Below, piece after piece: positions 33,114 to 42,004 of a stretch of 64,000 nt of DNA; the stretch's first letter is position 1, and each line of letters opens with the position of its first letter. Position numbers and translations under genes: made by a program. A model generated the notes under the pieces. The model did not search any database, had not been told where the DNA came from, and worked only from the letters and a program-made list of their open reading frames with translations. The stretch is from assembly GCF_001542815.1 (NCBI RefSeq), contig NZ_CP006992.1, positions 2,547,501 to 2,611,500 of the forward strand. The letters are read 5' to 3'. The DNA is from Methylobacterium sp. AMS5. Lineage in GTDB: Bacteria > Pseudomonadota > Alphaproteobacteria > Rhizobiales > Beijerinckiaceae.

Positions 33114-33479
33114 ATGCGTTCGTCTCTGCTGCGTACATTCACCGTTCTGATCGGGCTCGCTGCCGCCCCGGCCCTGGCCCAGGCGCCGAGTCCGGCCGCG
33201 CCATCCACCGCCACGAAGCCCCCGGCCAGCGCTCCCGCAACCGCGCCGGCCGCCACACCCTCCGCCGCCCCAAAAGCGGATACGAAGGCGGAACTCATCG
33301 ACATCAACTCGGCCAGTGCCGAGGAGCTGAGCCGGCTCAAAGGCATCGGCGAGGCGCGCTCGGCGGCCATCGTCAAGGGCCGCCCCTACCGGGGCAAGGA
33401 CGAGCTGGTCCGCAAGAAGATCGTGCCGGAAGCGGTCTATGCCGGCATCAAGGACCAGATCATCGCCAAACAGAAATAG
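33114..33479 (+). CDS. Secreted helix-hairpin-helix protein (ComEA-like)
   Basis: The 121-aa protein starts at 33114 with GGGAG (33103-33107) 6 nt upstream. A signal peptide (SLLRTFTVLIGLAAAPALAQA) is followed by an Ala/Pro/Thr linker and a ComEA-type DNA-binding domain: LIDINSASAEELSRLKGIGE, then ARSAAIVKGRPYRGKDELVR. In naturally competent bacteria ComEA binds incoming DNA in the periplasm. Other competence genes are not here, so DNA uptake is only a possibility. The preceding frame from 32655 is noncoding. Confidence 0.85.
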   Translation: MRSSLLRTFTVLIGLAAAPALAQAPSPAAPSTATKPPASAPATAPAATPSAAPKADTKAELIDINSASAEELSRLKGIGEARSAAIVKGRPYRGKDELVRKKIVPEAVYAGIKDQIIAKQK

Positions 33480-33589
33480 ACGGTCAGAAAGAGACTTCGC
33501 ATCCGCCCGTGGATCGGCGGAGCTATCGGGATGGCGCGCGCGGTGCTACGCGCGGGCCGTCCCGCCCTTCGAAGACGTTTGAACCGACG

Positions 33590-34219
33590 ATGGCCGCCGC
33601 CCCTGCCCGGATCCGCCTCCACCACGGCGACCTGCCGCCCGATTTCGAGCCGGGCGCGGCGATCGCGATCGACACCGAGACGCTGGGGCTCAACCCGCAT
33701 CGCGATCGGCTCTGCGTCGTGCAGGTGTCCCGCGGCGACGGCAGCGCCGATGTGGTGCAGATCCGGCCCGGCGACCCGGCACCGGAGCGGCTCATGGCGG
33801 TCCTGGCCGATGCCGGCGTCGTCAAGATCTTCCACTTCGCCCGGTTCGATCTCGCGGTGCTGTTCAACGCGTTCGGCGTCATGCCGGCTCCGGTCTACTG
33901 CACGAAGATCGCCTCGAAGCTCGCCCGCACCTACACCGACCGTCACGGCCTCAAGGACGTTGTGCGCGAACTCGTGGGCGTCGATCTCTCCAAGCAGCAG
34001 CAATCGTCCGATTGGGGCGCCGGGAGCTTGAGCCAGGCGCAGATCGACTACGCTGCGTCCGACGTGCTCTACCTGCATGCCGCCCGCGAGCGTCTCGATG
34101 CCATGCTGGCCCGCGAAAGCCGCACCGAGATGGCGCAGGCCTGTTTCGATTTCCTTCCGACCCGATCCAAGCTCGATCTCGCCGGCTGGCCGGAGGTCGA
34201 CATCTTCGCCCACGCCTGA
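33590..34219 (+). CDS. rnd: Ribonuclease D-like 3'-5' exonuclease
   Basis: A DEDDy exonuclease that trims RNA 3' ends. The 209-aa product from MAAAPARIRLHHG carries AIDTETLGLNP (Exo I: Asp and Glu), FHFARFDLAVL (Exo II: Asp) and QIDYAASDVLYL (Exo III: Tyr and Asp). It lacks the HRDC domains of E. coli RNase D and belongs to the short alphaproteobacterial form. It precedes lptC by about 270 bp, the usual order in Rhizobiales. Confidence 0.9.
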   Translation: MAAAPARIRLHHGDLPPDFEPGAAIAIDTETLGLNPHRDRLCVVQVSRGDGSADVVQIRPGDPAPERLMAVLADAGVVKIFHFARFDLAVLFNAFGVMPAPVYCTKIASKLARTYTDRHGLKDVVRELVGVDLSKQQQSSDWGAGSLSQAQIDYAASDVLYLHAARERLDAMLARESRTEMAQACFDFLPTRSKLDLAGWPEVDIFAHA

Positions 34220-34486
34220 GAGTCAGGGGCCCCCCGAAGGTCACTGCCGGCCCGGCGAAGTACAGGGTACCTGAGCGAGCGGCGTCACTGCGGTGCCGAG
34301 AGCGATGCCGGCCGGCAACGCCGCGCGGTAAGCATGCCGAGATGCGGTGCTTCATGCCGCTTTCGGTGCGAGGGCGCACGCGGGTGCCGTTGATCATTTC
34401 GCAAAGACGAGGCCATAACTTCGCCACCGCACCGGGGCATCCGGCCGGCGGGGCGCGACCGCAAGCGCCGACCCTTCAGGAACGCG

Positions 34487-35245
34487 ATGCAGGCGGCCGA
34501 CACCATCCAGGGGGAGACGGATCTCCTCGCGCTCGCCGCGAACGAGAACGCGCGTCGCAAGCGCGCGCATGGACGCGCGCGTCGGCACAGCGCGCAGGTG
34601 CGGACGCTACGCCGGGTGATTCCGGTCACCGCCGGCATCGCCGTGCTGGGGCTCGCGGCCATCGTGCTCTGGAGCCCGCTGACGGGCAGCATTCCCAACG
34701 TCTCCTTCGGCCCGATCAGCGTTTCGGGCACCAAGGTGACGATGGAGAATCCGCGGCTGTCCGGCTTCCGCAAAGGCGAACGCGGTTACGAAGTGGTCGC
34801 CGACGCGGCGCAGCAGGACGTGCGCAAGCCCAGCATCATCGAGCTTCAGGCCATGAAAGGCCATGTGGCCACCGACGACAAGGGCGGCCGCGCCTACCTT
34901 GAGGCGAAGGGCGGTGTGTTCGATTCCACCCGCGAATCGCTCAACCTCGAGAATGACATCCGGCTCTGGACCGACAAGGGCGAGGAGGTTCGCCTCTCGG
35001 TCGCCACCGTCGATTTCAAGACCGGCAGCCTGCGCTCGTCCAAGGCCGTCACCGTCACAGTGCCGTCGGGCTCGATCGTCGCCGACACCCTCGACGTGGT
35101 CGAGAACGGCCGGGTCGTCTCCTTCGTCGGCCGCGTCCATGCCGTGTTCCACGGCGACGAGGCCGAGAAGGAGAGCGATGCCAAGGTCGCCCTGCGGACG
35201 GATCCGGAGCGCATCCACACCTCCGCTGCGGAACCCACGCGATGA
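34487..35245 (+). CDS. lptC: LPS export protein LptC
   Basis: LptC is the bitopic inner-membrane protein that passes LPS from LptBFG to the periplasmic LptA. The 252-aa protein has a cytoplasmic N-terminus rich in Arg, one span (VIPVTAGIAVLGLAAIVLW, about residues 43-63), and a periplasmic beta-jellyroll with MENPRLSGFRKGERGYEVVAD and YLEAKGGVFDSTRESLNLE. AGGAA lies about 5 nt before the ATG. Its stop overlaps the lptA start by 4 bp. Confidence 0.92.
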   Translation: MQAADTIQGETDLLALAANENARRKRAHGRARRHSAQVRTLRRVIPVTAGIAVLGLAAIVLWSPLTGSIPNVSFGPISVSGTKVTMENPRLSGFRKGERGYEVVADAAQQDVRKPSIIELQAMKGHVATDDKGGRAYLEAKGGVFDSTRESLNLENDIRLWTDKGEEVRLSVATVDFKTGSLRSSKAVTVTVPSGSIVADTLDVVENGRVVSFVGRVHAVFHGDEAEKESDAKVALRTDPERIHTSAAEPTR

Positions 35246-35970
35246 CGCCGCGTCTCGGCCCGGCGCTTGCCGCCGGCCTCGCTCTCCTCCTGGCGCATTC
35301 CGCCGCCGCAGCTCCGACCAAGGAGACGGTGAAGGAGAAGCCCGCCGCGCTCGGCACCGTCGGCGGCGGCAAGGGGCCGATCAAGATCGACGCCGACCGG
35401 CTCGACGTGTTCGACAAGGAGAACAAGGCGATCTTCGCCGGCAACGTCGTGGCGGTGCAGGGCGAGAGCACGATCCGCTGCTCGGCGATGACGGTCCATT
35501 ACAAGCGCGACAAGGACAAGGACGCGAGCAAGGACGCGGCAAAGTCGGAGGCTGAAGCCGCCGAGGCTGCGAAGGCCAAGGCGGCGCTCGGCGGCAACGG
35601 CATCCGCAAGGTCGAATGCGCCGGCCCCGTGACCGTCGCGCAGAAGGATCAGATCGCCACCGGTGACAATGCGGTGTTCGATCAGGAGGCCAAGCGCATC
35701 GTGCTGACCGGCAACGTCGTGCTCAGCCAGTGCCAGAACGTCACCCGTGGCTCGCGTCTCGTCTACGACATGGCGAGCGGGCGGGCCAACATGGACCCGG
35801 TGGCAGGCGGACGCGTCTCGGCGATGTTCGTGCCGGGCGAGGGCGGCCAAGCCAAGGGCAGTCAGCCGAAGGGCTGCACCCAGCCGGCCGTCGCGGCCAA
35901 GCCCGGTGCCAAAGGGGCCGACAAGGGTGCCGAAAAGCCGGCCGTGAAGACGCGGGCGCAGGCGAACTGA
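35242..35970 (+). CDS. lptA: LPS export protein LptA
   Basis: LptA forms the periplasmic bridge that carries LPS to the outer membrane. The 242-aa product has a signal peptide (ALAAGLALLLAHSAAAAP), then OstA-type repeats: PIKIDADRLDVFDKENKAIF, GNVVAVQGESTIRCSAMTV, and EAKRIVLTGNVVLSQCQNV. A Lys/Asp/Ala-rich insert (about residues 88-115) separates the beta sheets, and the C-terminus is a Lys/Pro/Ala-rich tail. Start overlaps lptC (ATGA). Confidence 0.93.
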   Translation: MTPRLGPALAAGLALLLAHSAAAAPTKETVKEKPAALGTVGGGKGPIKIDADRLDVFDKENKAIFAGNVVAVQGESTIRCSAMTVHYKRDKDKDASKDAAKSEAEAAEAAKAKAALGGNGIRKVECAGPVTVAQKDQIATGDNAVFDQEAKRIVLTGNVVLSQCQNVTRGSRLVYDMASGRANMDPVAGGRVSAMFVPGEGGQAKGSQPKGCTQPAVAAKPGAKGADKGAEKPAVKTRAQAN

Positions 35971-35987
35971 CGGTGACCGGAGCCGGG

Positions 35988-36857
35988 ATGCCTTCGGGCG
36001 TGCCGCTTCGCGCGGTCGCCGAGCCGAAGCCGGCGAGCCGAGGCCGCAAAGCCTCATGGTTCGGCCGCCTTCTCGGGCGCGCTGGATCGGCACCGCAGGC
36101 GGCCTCCAGCGGGGTGCTCGCCGGGGACGGCGGTCCGGGCGTGCTGCACGTGCGCGGTCTTCGCAAGAGCTACGGTTCCCGCACCGTGGTCCACGAGGCC
36201 GGGCTTACCGTCCATAACGGCGAGGCAGTGGGACTGCTGGGCCCCAACGGCGCCGGCAAGACCACGATCTTCTACATGATCACAGGCCTCGTCCCGGCCG
36301 ATCGCGGCTTCATCAGCCTGGACGGCATGGAGATCACCCATCTGCCGATGTATCAGCGGGCTCGGCTCGGTATCGGCTACCTGCCGCAGGAAGCCTCGAT
36401 CTTCCGCGGGCTCTCGGTCGAGGATAACATCCGCGCCGTGCTCGAAGTGGCCGAGCCGGACCGCAAGGCCCGCGAGCGCAAGCTCGACTCGCTGCTGGAA
36501 GAGTTCGACATCGCGCGCCTGCGCAAGTCGCCGTCGATCGCGCTCTCGGGCGGCGAGCGGCGGCGGTGCGAGATCGCTCGGGCGCTCGCCTCCTCGCCGA
36601 CCTTCATGCTGCTCGACGAGCCCTTCGCCGGCATCGACCCGATCGCCGTCGGCGACATCCAGGATCTCGTGAAGCACCTGAAGCAACGCGGCATCGGCGT
36701 GCTCATCACCGACCACAACGTCCGCGAGACGCTCGGCCTGATCGACCGCGCCTACATCGCCCATTCCGGCCGCATCCTCACCGAAGGCACGCCCGAGCAG
36801 ATCGTCGCCAACGAGGACGCCCGGCGGCTCTATCTTGGCGAGGATTTCCGGCTTTAG
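35988..36857 (+). CDS. lptB: LPS export ABC transporter ATP-binding protein LptB
   Basis: LptB hydrolyses ATP to drive LPS extraction. The 289-aa product from ATG 35988 (GGAG 5 nt upstream) has an unusual polar extension of about 45 residues before LHVRGLRKSYGSRTVV. Then come Walker A GLLGPNGAGKTTIFYM, Q-loop YLPQEASIFRGLSVEDN, signature ALSGGERRRCEIARALAS and Walker B MLLDEPFAGIDP, with the switch His in ITDHNVRETL. It follows lptA by 17 bp. LptF/G are not nearby, which is normal. Confidence 0.95.
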   Translation: MPSGVPLRAVAEPKPASRGRKASWFGRLLGRAGSAPQAASSGVLAGDGGPGVLHVRGLRKSYGSRTVVHEAGLTVHNGEAVGLLGPNGAGKTTIFYMITGLVPADRGFISLDGMEITHLPMYQRARLGIGYLPQEASIFRGLSVEDNIRAVLEVAEPDRKARERKLDSLLEEFDIARLRKSPSIALSGGERRRCEIARALASSPTFMLLDEPFAGIDPIAVGDIQDLVKHLKQRGIGVLITDHNVRETLGLIDRAYIAHSGRILTEGTPEQIVANEDARRLYLGEDFRL

Positions 36858-37613
36858 CAGGCCGCTGCAAAAGTCCGACGCGGTAGAACGATCATCTCCA
36901 GCTCGATCGAACTTCGCGCCGAGCGTGAGGCGTGCTGACGGGATGAAGCGTCGGCTGCCGGATTGCCCGGCATCGACAATCGGCCTCCAGGGAATGTTTC
37001 ACTCCTCCCCGAGGCTTTTGCGGCAGCTTGTTGGGGTCTCTCGCAAAACTCCCGCTGCCCCGTCCGCGCCAAAGCGAGAACGGTCAGAGATCGGGGCGTT
37101 GATGAGGTAGCCTCAAGGCGCCGCAGCAATAGGCTTCGCGAAGCACGATCCCCTAGCCTCACAACGCGGTCGGCGGCATTTGCGTGACGATGCGCCGTCG
37201 TGATCCATGGTTCGTGTTCGCAGTGGCCCGCCGCGCGCCGTTGACATCCTCTGCCGCTCCAGTTGCGGGGGGCATTGTCGAGCGAAAAAGGCTGAGCTTG
37301 AACACCCGTGCCGAACCATGATTGCGCCGGCCACAATGCGAGAAAGACTTTCTTTCCTTGCCGGTTCTAATCTCGAACAAAATAGCGACTGATAAACGCG
37401 ATCATTCGGCTTTCGGGCGTGGCGATGTGGAAGGGGCCTGTTGCCCGGCTACCGCAATGCACCGATTCAGGCAGGGGCACAGAGAAACGGCTTTGACGTG
37501 TCGAGCCGACGGCGCTAGAACCAATCAAAGGAGAAGCAAAGAACGTGCCGGGGTTGGTGCGGCTCGTGCGCGGGCTGCGATTTTCCAATGATTTCTGAAG
37601 GTTGGGCGTCGAG
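36858..37613. other. Long non-coding stretch between lptB and rpoN
   Basis: About 750 bp with no credible gene, whereas lptB and rpoN are usually close in related bacteria. Base composition falls towards 37300-37420. Open frames (for example 160 codons on the minus strand across 36854-37336) show no family I recognise. Possible decayed insertion-sequence ends: GCCGCTGCAAAAG at 36862 and CTTTTGCGGCAGC near 37015 (near-inverted), and TCTCGCAAAACTC near 37042. The rpoN promoter candidate is at 37493-37521. Confidence 0.55.
37493..37521 (+). promoter_or_regulatory. Candidate sigma-70 promoter of rpoN
   Basis: TTGACG (37493-37498), 17 bp, TAGAAC (37516-37521). Transcription would begin near 37528, giving an 85-nt leader. 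TTGACG is a common alphaproteobacterial -35. Confidence 0.5.
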
Positions 37614-39149
37614 ATGAGTCTGCTCCAGCGGCTCGAGATGCGTCAGGGCCAAGCCCTGGTGATGACACCGCAACTGTTGCAGGCGATCAAGCTCCTGCAG
37701 CTCTCGCAACTCGATCTCTCGGCCTATGTCGATGCCGAGCTGGAGCGCAATCCGCTTCTGGAGCGCGCCGAGACCGAAGGGGAGCCCGAGCGCGTTGCGC
37801 CGGAGACCTCGGGCGACGGCGCGTACGACGGGGGCGACGGGCCGGAATCCGAGACATGGCTCGGCTCCGACATGACGCAGAGCCGCAGCGAGATCGAGGG
37901 CGACCTCGACACGCGCCTCGACAACGTGTTTGCCGACGAGAACCCCACGCCCCGCGAGACCGGGGCCGGGGACATGCTCTCGCTGACCCCGGCCCCTTAC
38001 GGCAATGCCGGCGGCAGCTTCGACGGGGAGCTTCCCGATTTCGAAGCGACGCTGACCGCCGAGACCAGCTTGCGCGAGCACCTCGCCGCACAGCTCGATC
38101 TCGCGACGCAAAGCCCGTCCGACCGACTGATCGGCAGCTTTCTGATCGATGCGGTGGACGATGCGGGGTACCTGCGCGAGGATATCGACGGCGTGGCGGA
38201 GCGGCTCGGCGCCTCGCTCGACGACGTCGCCCGCATCCTGAAACTCGTCCAGACCTTCGATCCGCCGGGCGTGGCCGCCCGCGACCTCGCCGAATGCCTC
38301 GCGATCCAGCTTCGCGAGCAGGATCGGTTCGATCCGGCGATGCAGGCGCTGGTCTCGCGCCTCGATCTCGTGGCCAAGCGCGACTTCCCGGCCCTGCGCC
38401 GGCTCTGCGCCGTGGACGACGAGGATCTCGTCGAGATGCTGGCCGAGATCCGTCGCCTCGACCCCAAGCCCGGCCGCGCCTTCGGCGCCCACGCGGTCGA
38501 GGTGCTGATCCCCGACGTGTTCGTGCGCCCCGCGCCGGACGGCTCCTGGCTGGTGGAGCTGAACTCCGAGGCGCTGCCGCGGGTGCTGGTCAACCAGAGC
38601 TATTATGCCCGCGTCTCGAAGGGAGCGGTGGCGGACGGCGACAAGGCGTTCCTGTCCGAATGCCTGCAGACGGCGAACTGGCTCACCCGCAGCCTGGAGC
38701 AGCGGGCGCGCACCATCCTCAAGGTGGCCACCGAAATCGTCCGCCAGCAGGACGCGTTCTTCCTGCACGGGGTCGCCCACCTGCGTCCGCTCAACCTGAA
38801 GACGGTCGCCGAGGCGATCGGCATGCATGAATCGACCGTCTCCCGCGTCACCTCCAACAAGTCGATCGGCACCAGCCGCGGCACCCTGGAGATGAAGTAC
38901 TTCTTCACCGCCGCGATCCCCGGCGCGGCCGGTGCCGCGTCCCATTCCTCGGAATCCGTGCGTCACCGCATCAAGCAACTTGTCGATGCGGAAGCCTCCG
39001 ACGTCCTGTCCGACGACGCGCTGGTGCAGCGGCTGCGCGACGAAGGCGTCGACATCGCCCGCCGCACCGTCGCCAAGTACCGGGAGTCGCTGCGGATCCC
39101 GTCGTCGATCGAGCGCCGCCGCGAGAAGATGGCCACGGCCGTCCGCTGA
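37614..39149 (+). CDS. rpoN: RNA polymerase sigma-54 factor
   Basis: Sigma-54 directs RNA polymerase to -24/-12 promoters for nitrogen, carbon and surface functions with enhancer-binding activators. The 511-aa form starts at MSLLQRLEMRQGQALVM. Region I is Gln/Leu-rich (TPQLLQAIKLLQLSQLDL), Region II is acidic, Region III has the core-binding and HTH segment (HESTVSRVTSNKSIGTSRG), and the RpoN box is ARRTVAKYRESL near the C-terminus. It is followed by hpf and ptsN, the classical rpoN neighbourhood. Confidence 0.97.
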   Translation: MSLLQRLEMRQGQALVMTPQLLQAIKLLQLSQLDLSAYVDAELERNPLLERAETEGEPERVAPETSGDGAYDGGDGPESETWLGSDMTQSRSEIEGDLDTRLDNVFADENPTPRETGAGDMLSLTPAPYGNAGGSFDGELPDFEATLTAETSLREHLAAQLDLATQSPSDRLIGSFLIDAVDDAGYLREDIDGVAERLGASLDDVARILKLVQTFDPPGVAARDLAECLAIQLREQDRFDPAMQALVSRLDLVAKRDFPALRRLCAVDDEDLVEMLAEIRRLDPKPGRAFGAHAVEVLIPDVFVRPAPDGSWLVELNSEALPRVLVNQSYYARVSKGAVADGDKAFLSECLQTANWLTRSLEQRARTILKVATEIVRQQDAFFLHGVAHLRPLNLKTVAEAIGMHESTVSRVTSNKSIGTSRGTLEMKYFFTAAIPGAAGAASHSSESVRHRIKQLVDAEASDVLSDDALVQRLRDEGVDIARRTVAKYRESLRIPSSIERRREKMATAVR

Positions 39150-39201
39150 CCCCGGCCGGGTCGGCGGCGCGCGAAAGCCTTGCGCCGGCTCGCCTTCGCG
39201 T

Positions 39202-39230
39202 TTGACTTGCCCCGTCCCCCTTTCTAACTC
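39202..39230 (+). promoter_or_regulatory. Candidate sigma-70 promoter of hpf
   Basis: TTGACT (39202-39207), 17 bp, TAACTC (39225-39230), 33 bp before the hpf start. The -10 is weak, so this is tentative. Confidence 0.4.
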
Positions 39231-39262
39231 TCGATGTCCCGGCAGGAAGAGCGGAGACGTCG

Positions 39263-39871
39263 ATGGCAGGTTTGCGGGTGACGGGGCATGGCCTCGATCT
39301 CGGTACGGCCCTGCGAGGCCGGGTCGAGGACCGCATGGCGGCGACCCTCGCGAAGTATCTCGATCCGCATATGAGCGGCAGTTGCACGGGGCACGTGACG
39401 CTGCGGCGCGATGGGGCGGCATACCGAACCGACTGCGTCCTGCACCTGGTCACCGGGCTGACGCTGGAAGCCTCGGGCGCGGCGCACGACGTGCATGCGA
39501 GCTTCGAGCAGACCGCCGACAAGCTTGAGAAGCGCCTGCGCCGCTACAAGCACAAGCTGAAGGATCACGGCGCGGCGAGCCACAACGGGGCGGATATCGA
39601 GGCGGCCTACGCCGTCTTCGCCGCGCCCGACGACGAGGTGGACGACGAGCCGCTCGACGCCGAGGCGGAGGAGGGGGCGCATCCGCCGGTGGTGGCCGAG
39701 AGCACGCGCACGCTCAAGCGCCAATCCGTCAGCGAGGCGGTCACTGCCCTCGACATGACCGGCGCCCCGGTCGTCGTGTTCGTTCACGCTGGCACCGGGC
39801 GCATCAACGTCGTATATCGGCGCAGTGACGGTGCGATCGGGTGGGTCGATCCGCCCGGCGAGCGGGAATGA
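39263..39871 (+). CDS. hpf: Ribosome hibernation promoting factor, long form
   Basis: Long HPF binds the 30S subunit and dimerises ribosomes into inactive 100S particles in stationary phase. The 202-aa protein has an N-terminal S30AE domain (LRVTGHGLDLGTALRGRVEDRMAATLAKY; about residues 1-105) and a C-terminal dimerisation domain (VVFVHAGTGRINVVYRRSDGAIGWVDPP). GGAAGAGCGGAG lies just before the ATG. It is downstream of rpoN and upstream of ptsN. Confidence 0.94.
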   Translation: MAGLRVTGHGLDLGTALRGRVEDRMAATLAKYLDPHMSGSCTGHVTLRRDGAAYRTDCVLHLVTGLTLEASGAAHDVHASFEQTADKLEKRLRRYKHKLKDHGAASHNGADIEAAYAVFAAPDDEVDDEPLDAEAEEGAHPPVVAESTRTLKRQSVSEAVTALDMTGAPVVVFVHAGTGRINVVYRRSDGAIGWVDPPGERE

Positions 39872-40067
39872 GGCAGGGGCTCGCCTCAAACCCTCTCGGA
39901 GTGGCGTTCGGGGCCTTCACGAAGCCCCGGAGACCGGTACCGGAATCGGTTTCCGGGATTTCGGGCAGGCTCGCGATGCGCTCCGTGCCGGGGCCGTAGG
40001 GTCTCGGCAGTCGTGCATGGAACGCGGGATCGCTGGATGGATCCCGCCCACGAGGCGTTTAGTTTTC

Positions 40068-40535
40068 ATGCCGATGCTCGAATTTCTGAACCCGGACTCG
40101 GTCGTTTCTTCGTTGCGCGTGCGGGACAAGAAGCACGTCCTCCAGGAACTGGCCGCCCATGCGGTCCGCCGCCTCCCGAACCTGTCCGAGCGGGACGTCT
40201 TCGAAACCCTGCTCCACCGTGAGCGCCTCGGCTCCACGGGGATCGGCGACGGCGTGGCGATCCCCCACGGCAAGCTCCCTCAGCTCGACCGGCTGTTCGG
40301 CCTCGTCGCCCGGCTGGAAAAGCCGGTGGATTTCGATGCCCTCGACGGCCAGCCCATCGACGTCGCCTTTCTCCTGCTCGCTCCCGAGGGCGCGGGGGCC
40401 GACCACCTGAAGGCACTCGCCCAGGTCGCCCGGCTCCTGCGCGAGCCCGGCATGCTGGAGCGCATCCGCAGCGCCCGCGACGCGACCGCTCTTTATGCCC
40501 TGCTCGCCAACGGCCCGACGACCCAGGCCGCCTGA
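40068..40535 (+). CDS. ptsN: PTS IIA-like nitrogen regulatory protein PtsN
   Basis: PtsN (EIIA-Ntr) is the last phosphoacceptor of the nitrogen PTS and regulates potassium uptake, nitrogen metabolism and envelope stress. The 155-aa protein from MPMLEFLNPDSVV carries the phospho-His in GIGDGVAIPHGKL (about residue 66) and PIDVAFLLLAPEGAGADHLKAL. An in-frame Met 16 codons upstream is possible but less family-like. No PTS permease is nearby, consistent with a regulatory role. Confidence 0.94.
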   Translation: MPMLEFLNPDSVVSSLRVRDKKHVLQELAAHAVRRLPNLSERDVFETLLHRERLGSTGIGDGVAIPHGKLPQLDRLFGLVARLEKPVDFDALDGQPIDVAFLLLAPEGAGADHLKALAQVARLLREPGMLERIRSARDATALYALLANGPTTQAA

Positions 40536-40536
40536 C

Positions 40537-40866
40537 ATGGCCGTATTCTCTCCCCGCGCTGCCCTCGTTCTGGCGGCGCTCCTCGCTCCCGCCAGCCTGC
40601 ATGCGGAGGGCGAGGCGGCCTGCGCCCGCGACGTGCTCGTCGCGGGTTCGATGCAGCGGCAGGCGATTGACCAGCTCGAAGGCGGCGGCGAGGACGAGGC
40701 CAGCCTGTGCCGCGTCTGGCGCCGCCATGTCGAGACCATGCGCCGGATTGCCGGCGTCTACGGCCGCTGCCTGTCCGGCCCCGAGCGGACCGAGCGCCTG
40801 ACCCAGGTCCAGGCCTCGGAAAAGGAATTTTCGGGCCTCCTACGCAGCCGCTGCCGCGGGATGTGA
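40537..40866 (+). CDS. Small secreted protein, function unknown
   Basis: The 109-aa product begins 1 bp after the ptsN stop, so it is probably cotranscribed. It has a signal peptide (FSPRAALVLAALLAPASLHAEG) and four Cys in the mature part (ACARD, SLCRVW, GRCLSG, SRCRGM), suggesting two disulfides in a helical periplasmic protein. No recognised domain. Start chosen at the signal-peptide Met. Confidence 0.7.
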   Translation: MAVFSPRAALVLAALLAPASLHAEGEAACARDVLVAGSMQRQAIDQLEGGGEDEASLCRVWRRHVETMRRIAGVYGRCLSGPERTERLTQVQASEKEFSGLLRSRCRGM

Positions 40867-40975
40867 ATCCGAGCGCGGCTGTTCGTGCCGCGCAATTCGT
40901 GCATGATCGGTGCAACCGCCCGTGAGCCCCTTCTGGGCCCCTTCCGGGCCCCTCCGGCCCAGGAACCGATCCCGC

Positions 40976-41989
40976 GTGCCTGCCTTTCCCTTCACCGCCA
41001 TCGTCGCTCAGGAGGAGATGAAGCGGGCCCTGCTGATCGCGGCGGTCGATCCGTCCGTCGGCGGCGTCCTCGTCTTCGGTGACCGGGGCACCGGCAAGTC
41101 CACGGCGGTGCGGGCGCTCGCGGCGCTGCTGCCGAAGATCCGCGCGGTTGCCGGCTGTCCCTATTCCTGCTCGCCCGACAGCCCGGCCGAGGCCTGCCCT
41201 CACTGCGCACGCGGACGCGGCAAGAGCCATCAGATCCCGGTGCCAGTGGTCGATCTGCCGCTCGGCGCCACCGAGGACCGGGTGGTCGGCGCGCTCGATC
41301 TGGAGCGGGCGCTCACCAAGGGGGAAAAGGCGTTCGAGCCGGGCCTGCTGGCGCGGGCCAACCGCGGCTTCCTCTACATCGACGAGGCGAACCTGCTGGA
41401 GGACCATCTCGTGGACCTCCTGCTCGACGTGGCGGCCTCGGGCGTCAACACCGTCGAGCGTGAGGGTCTTTCGCTGCGCCATCCCGCCCGCTTCGTCCTC
41501 GTCGGCAGCGGCAACCCGGAGGAGGGGGAGCTGCGTCCGCAGCTTCTCGACCGCTTCGGTCTCGCCTGCGAGGTGACGACGCCGACCGACATCGCAACCC
41601 GTATCGAGGTGGTGCGGCGGCGCGACGCCTACGAGCGCGACGGCGAGGCGTTCTGCGCCGCGCAAGGGAAGGCCGAAAAGGCGCTCCAGAAGACGATCCT
41701 CTCGGCCCGCGAGCGTCTCGGCAGTGTGAGCGTGCCCGATGCGGTTCTGGAGAACGCAGCCCGGCTCTGCCTCGCCCTCGGCACCGACGGCCTGCGCGGC
41801 GAACTCACCCTGATGCGCACCGCCCGTGCGCTTGCCGCCCTCGACGGCGACGAAACGGTCTCCGTGGCGCATCTCCGACGGGTGGCGCCGAGCGCGCTGC
41901 GTCACCGCCTGCGCCGCAACCCGCTCGACGAGTCGGGCTCCACGGCGCGCGTGGCGCGGGCCGTGGAGGAGGTTTTGGGACCGGGATAG
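40976..41989 (+). CDS. bchI: Magnesium chelatase ATPase subunit I
   Basis: BchI is the AAA+ motor that, with BchD and BchH, inserts Mg into protoporphyrin IX in bacteriochlorophyll synthesis. Walker A is VFGDRGTGKSTAVRAL, a Cys-rich insertion GCPYSCSPDSPAEACPHC follows as in other BchI proteins, and Walker B with sensor is RGFLYIDEANLLEDHLVDLL. The C-terminal lid has DGLRGELTLMRTARALAALDG. GTG at 40976 gives 337 aa; GTGs at 40910 and 40922 are alternatives. BchD and BchH are not adjacent and no other bch or puf gene is in the window. Confidence 0.9.
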   Translation: MPAFPFTAIVAQEEMKRALLIAAVDPSVGGVLVFGDRGTGKSTAVRALAALLPKIRAVAGCPYSCSPDSPAEACPHCARGRGKSHQIPVPVVDLPLGATEDRVVGALDLERALTKGEKAFEPGLLARANRGFLYIDEANLLEDHLVDLLLDVAASGVNTVEREGLSLRHPARFVLVGSGNPEEGELRPQLLDRFGLACEVTTPTDIATRIEVVRRRDAYERDGEAFCAAQGKAEKALQKTILSARERLGSVSVPDAVLENAARLCLALGTDGLRGELTLMRTARALAALDGDETVSVAHLRRVAPSALRHRLRRNPLDESGSTARVARAVEEVLGPG

Positions 41990-42004
41990 AGGTTGGGTTG
42001 GCCG

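Noticed and set aside
36854..37336. 160-codon minus-strand frame in the lptB-rpoN gap
   Set aside because: No recognised domain, atypical composition and overlap with possible element scars.
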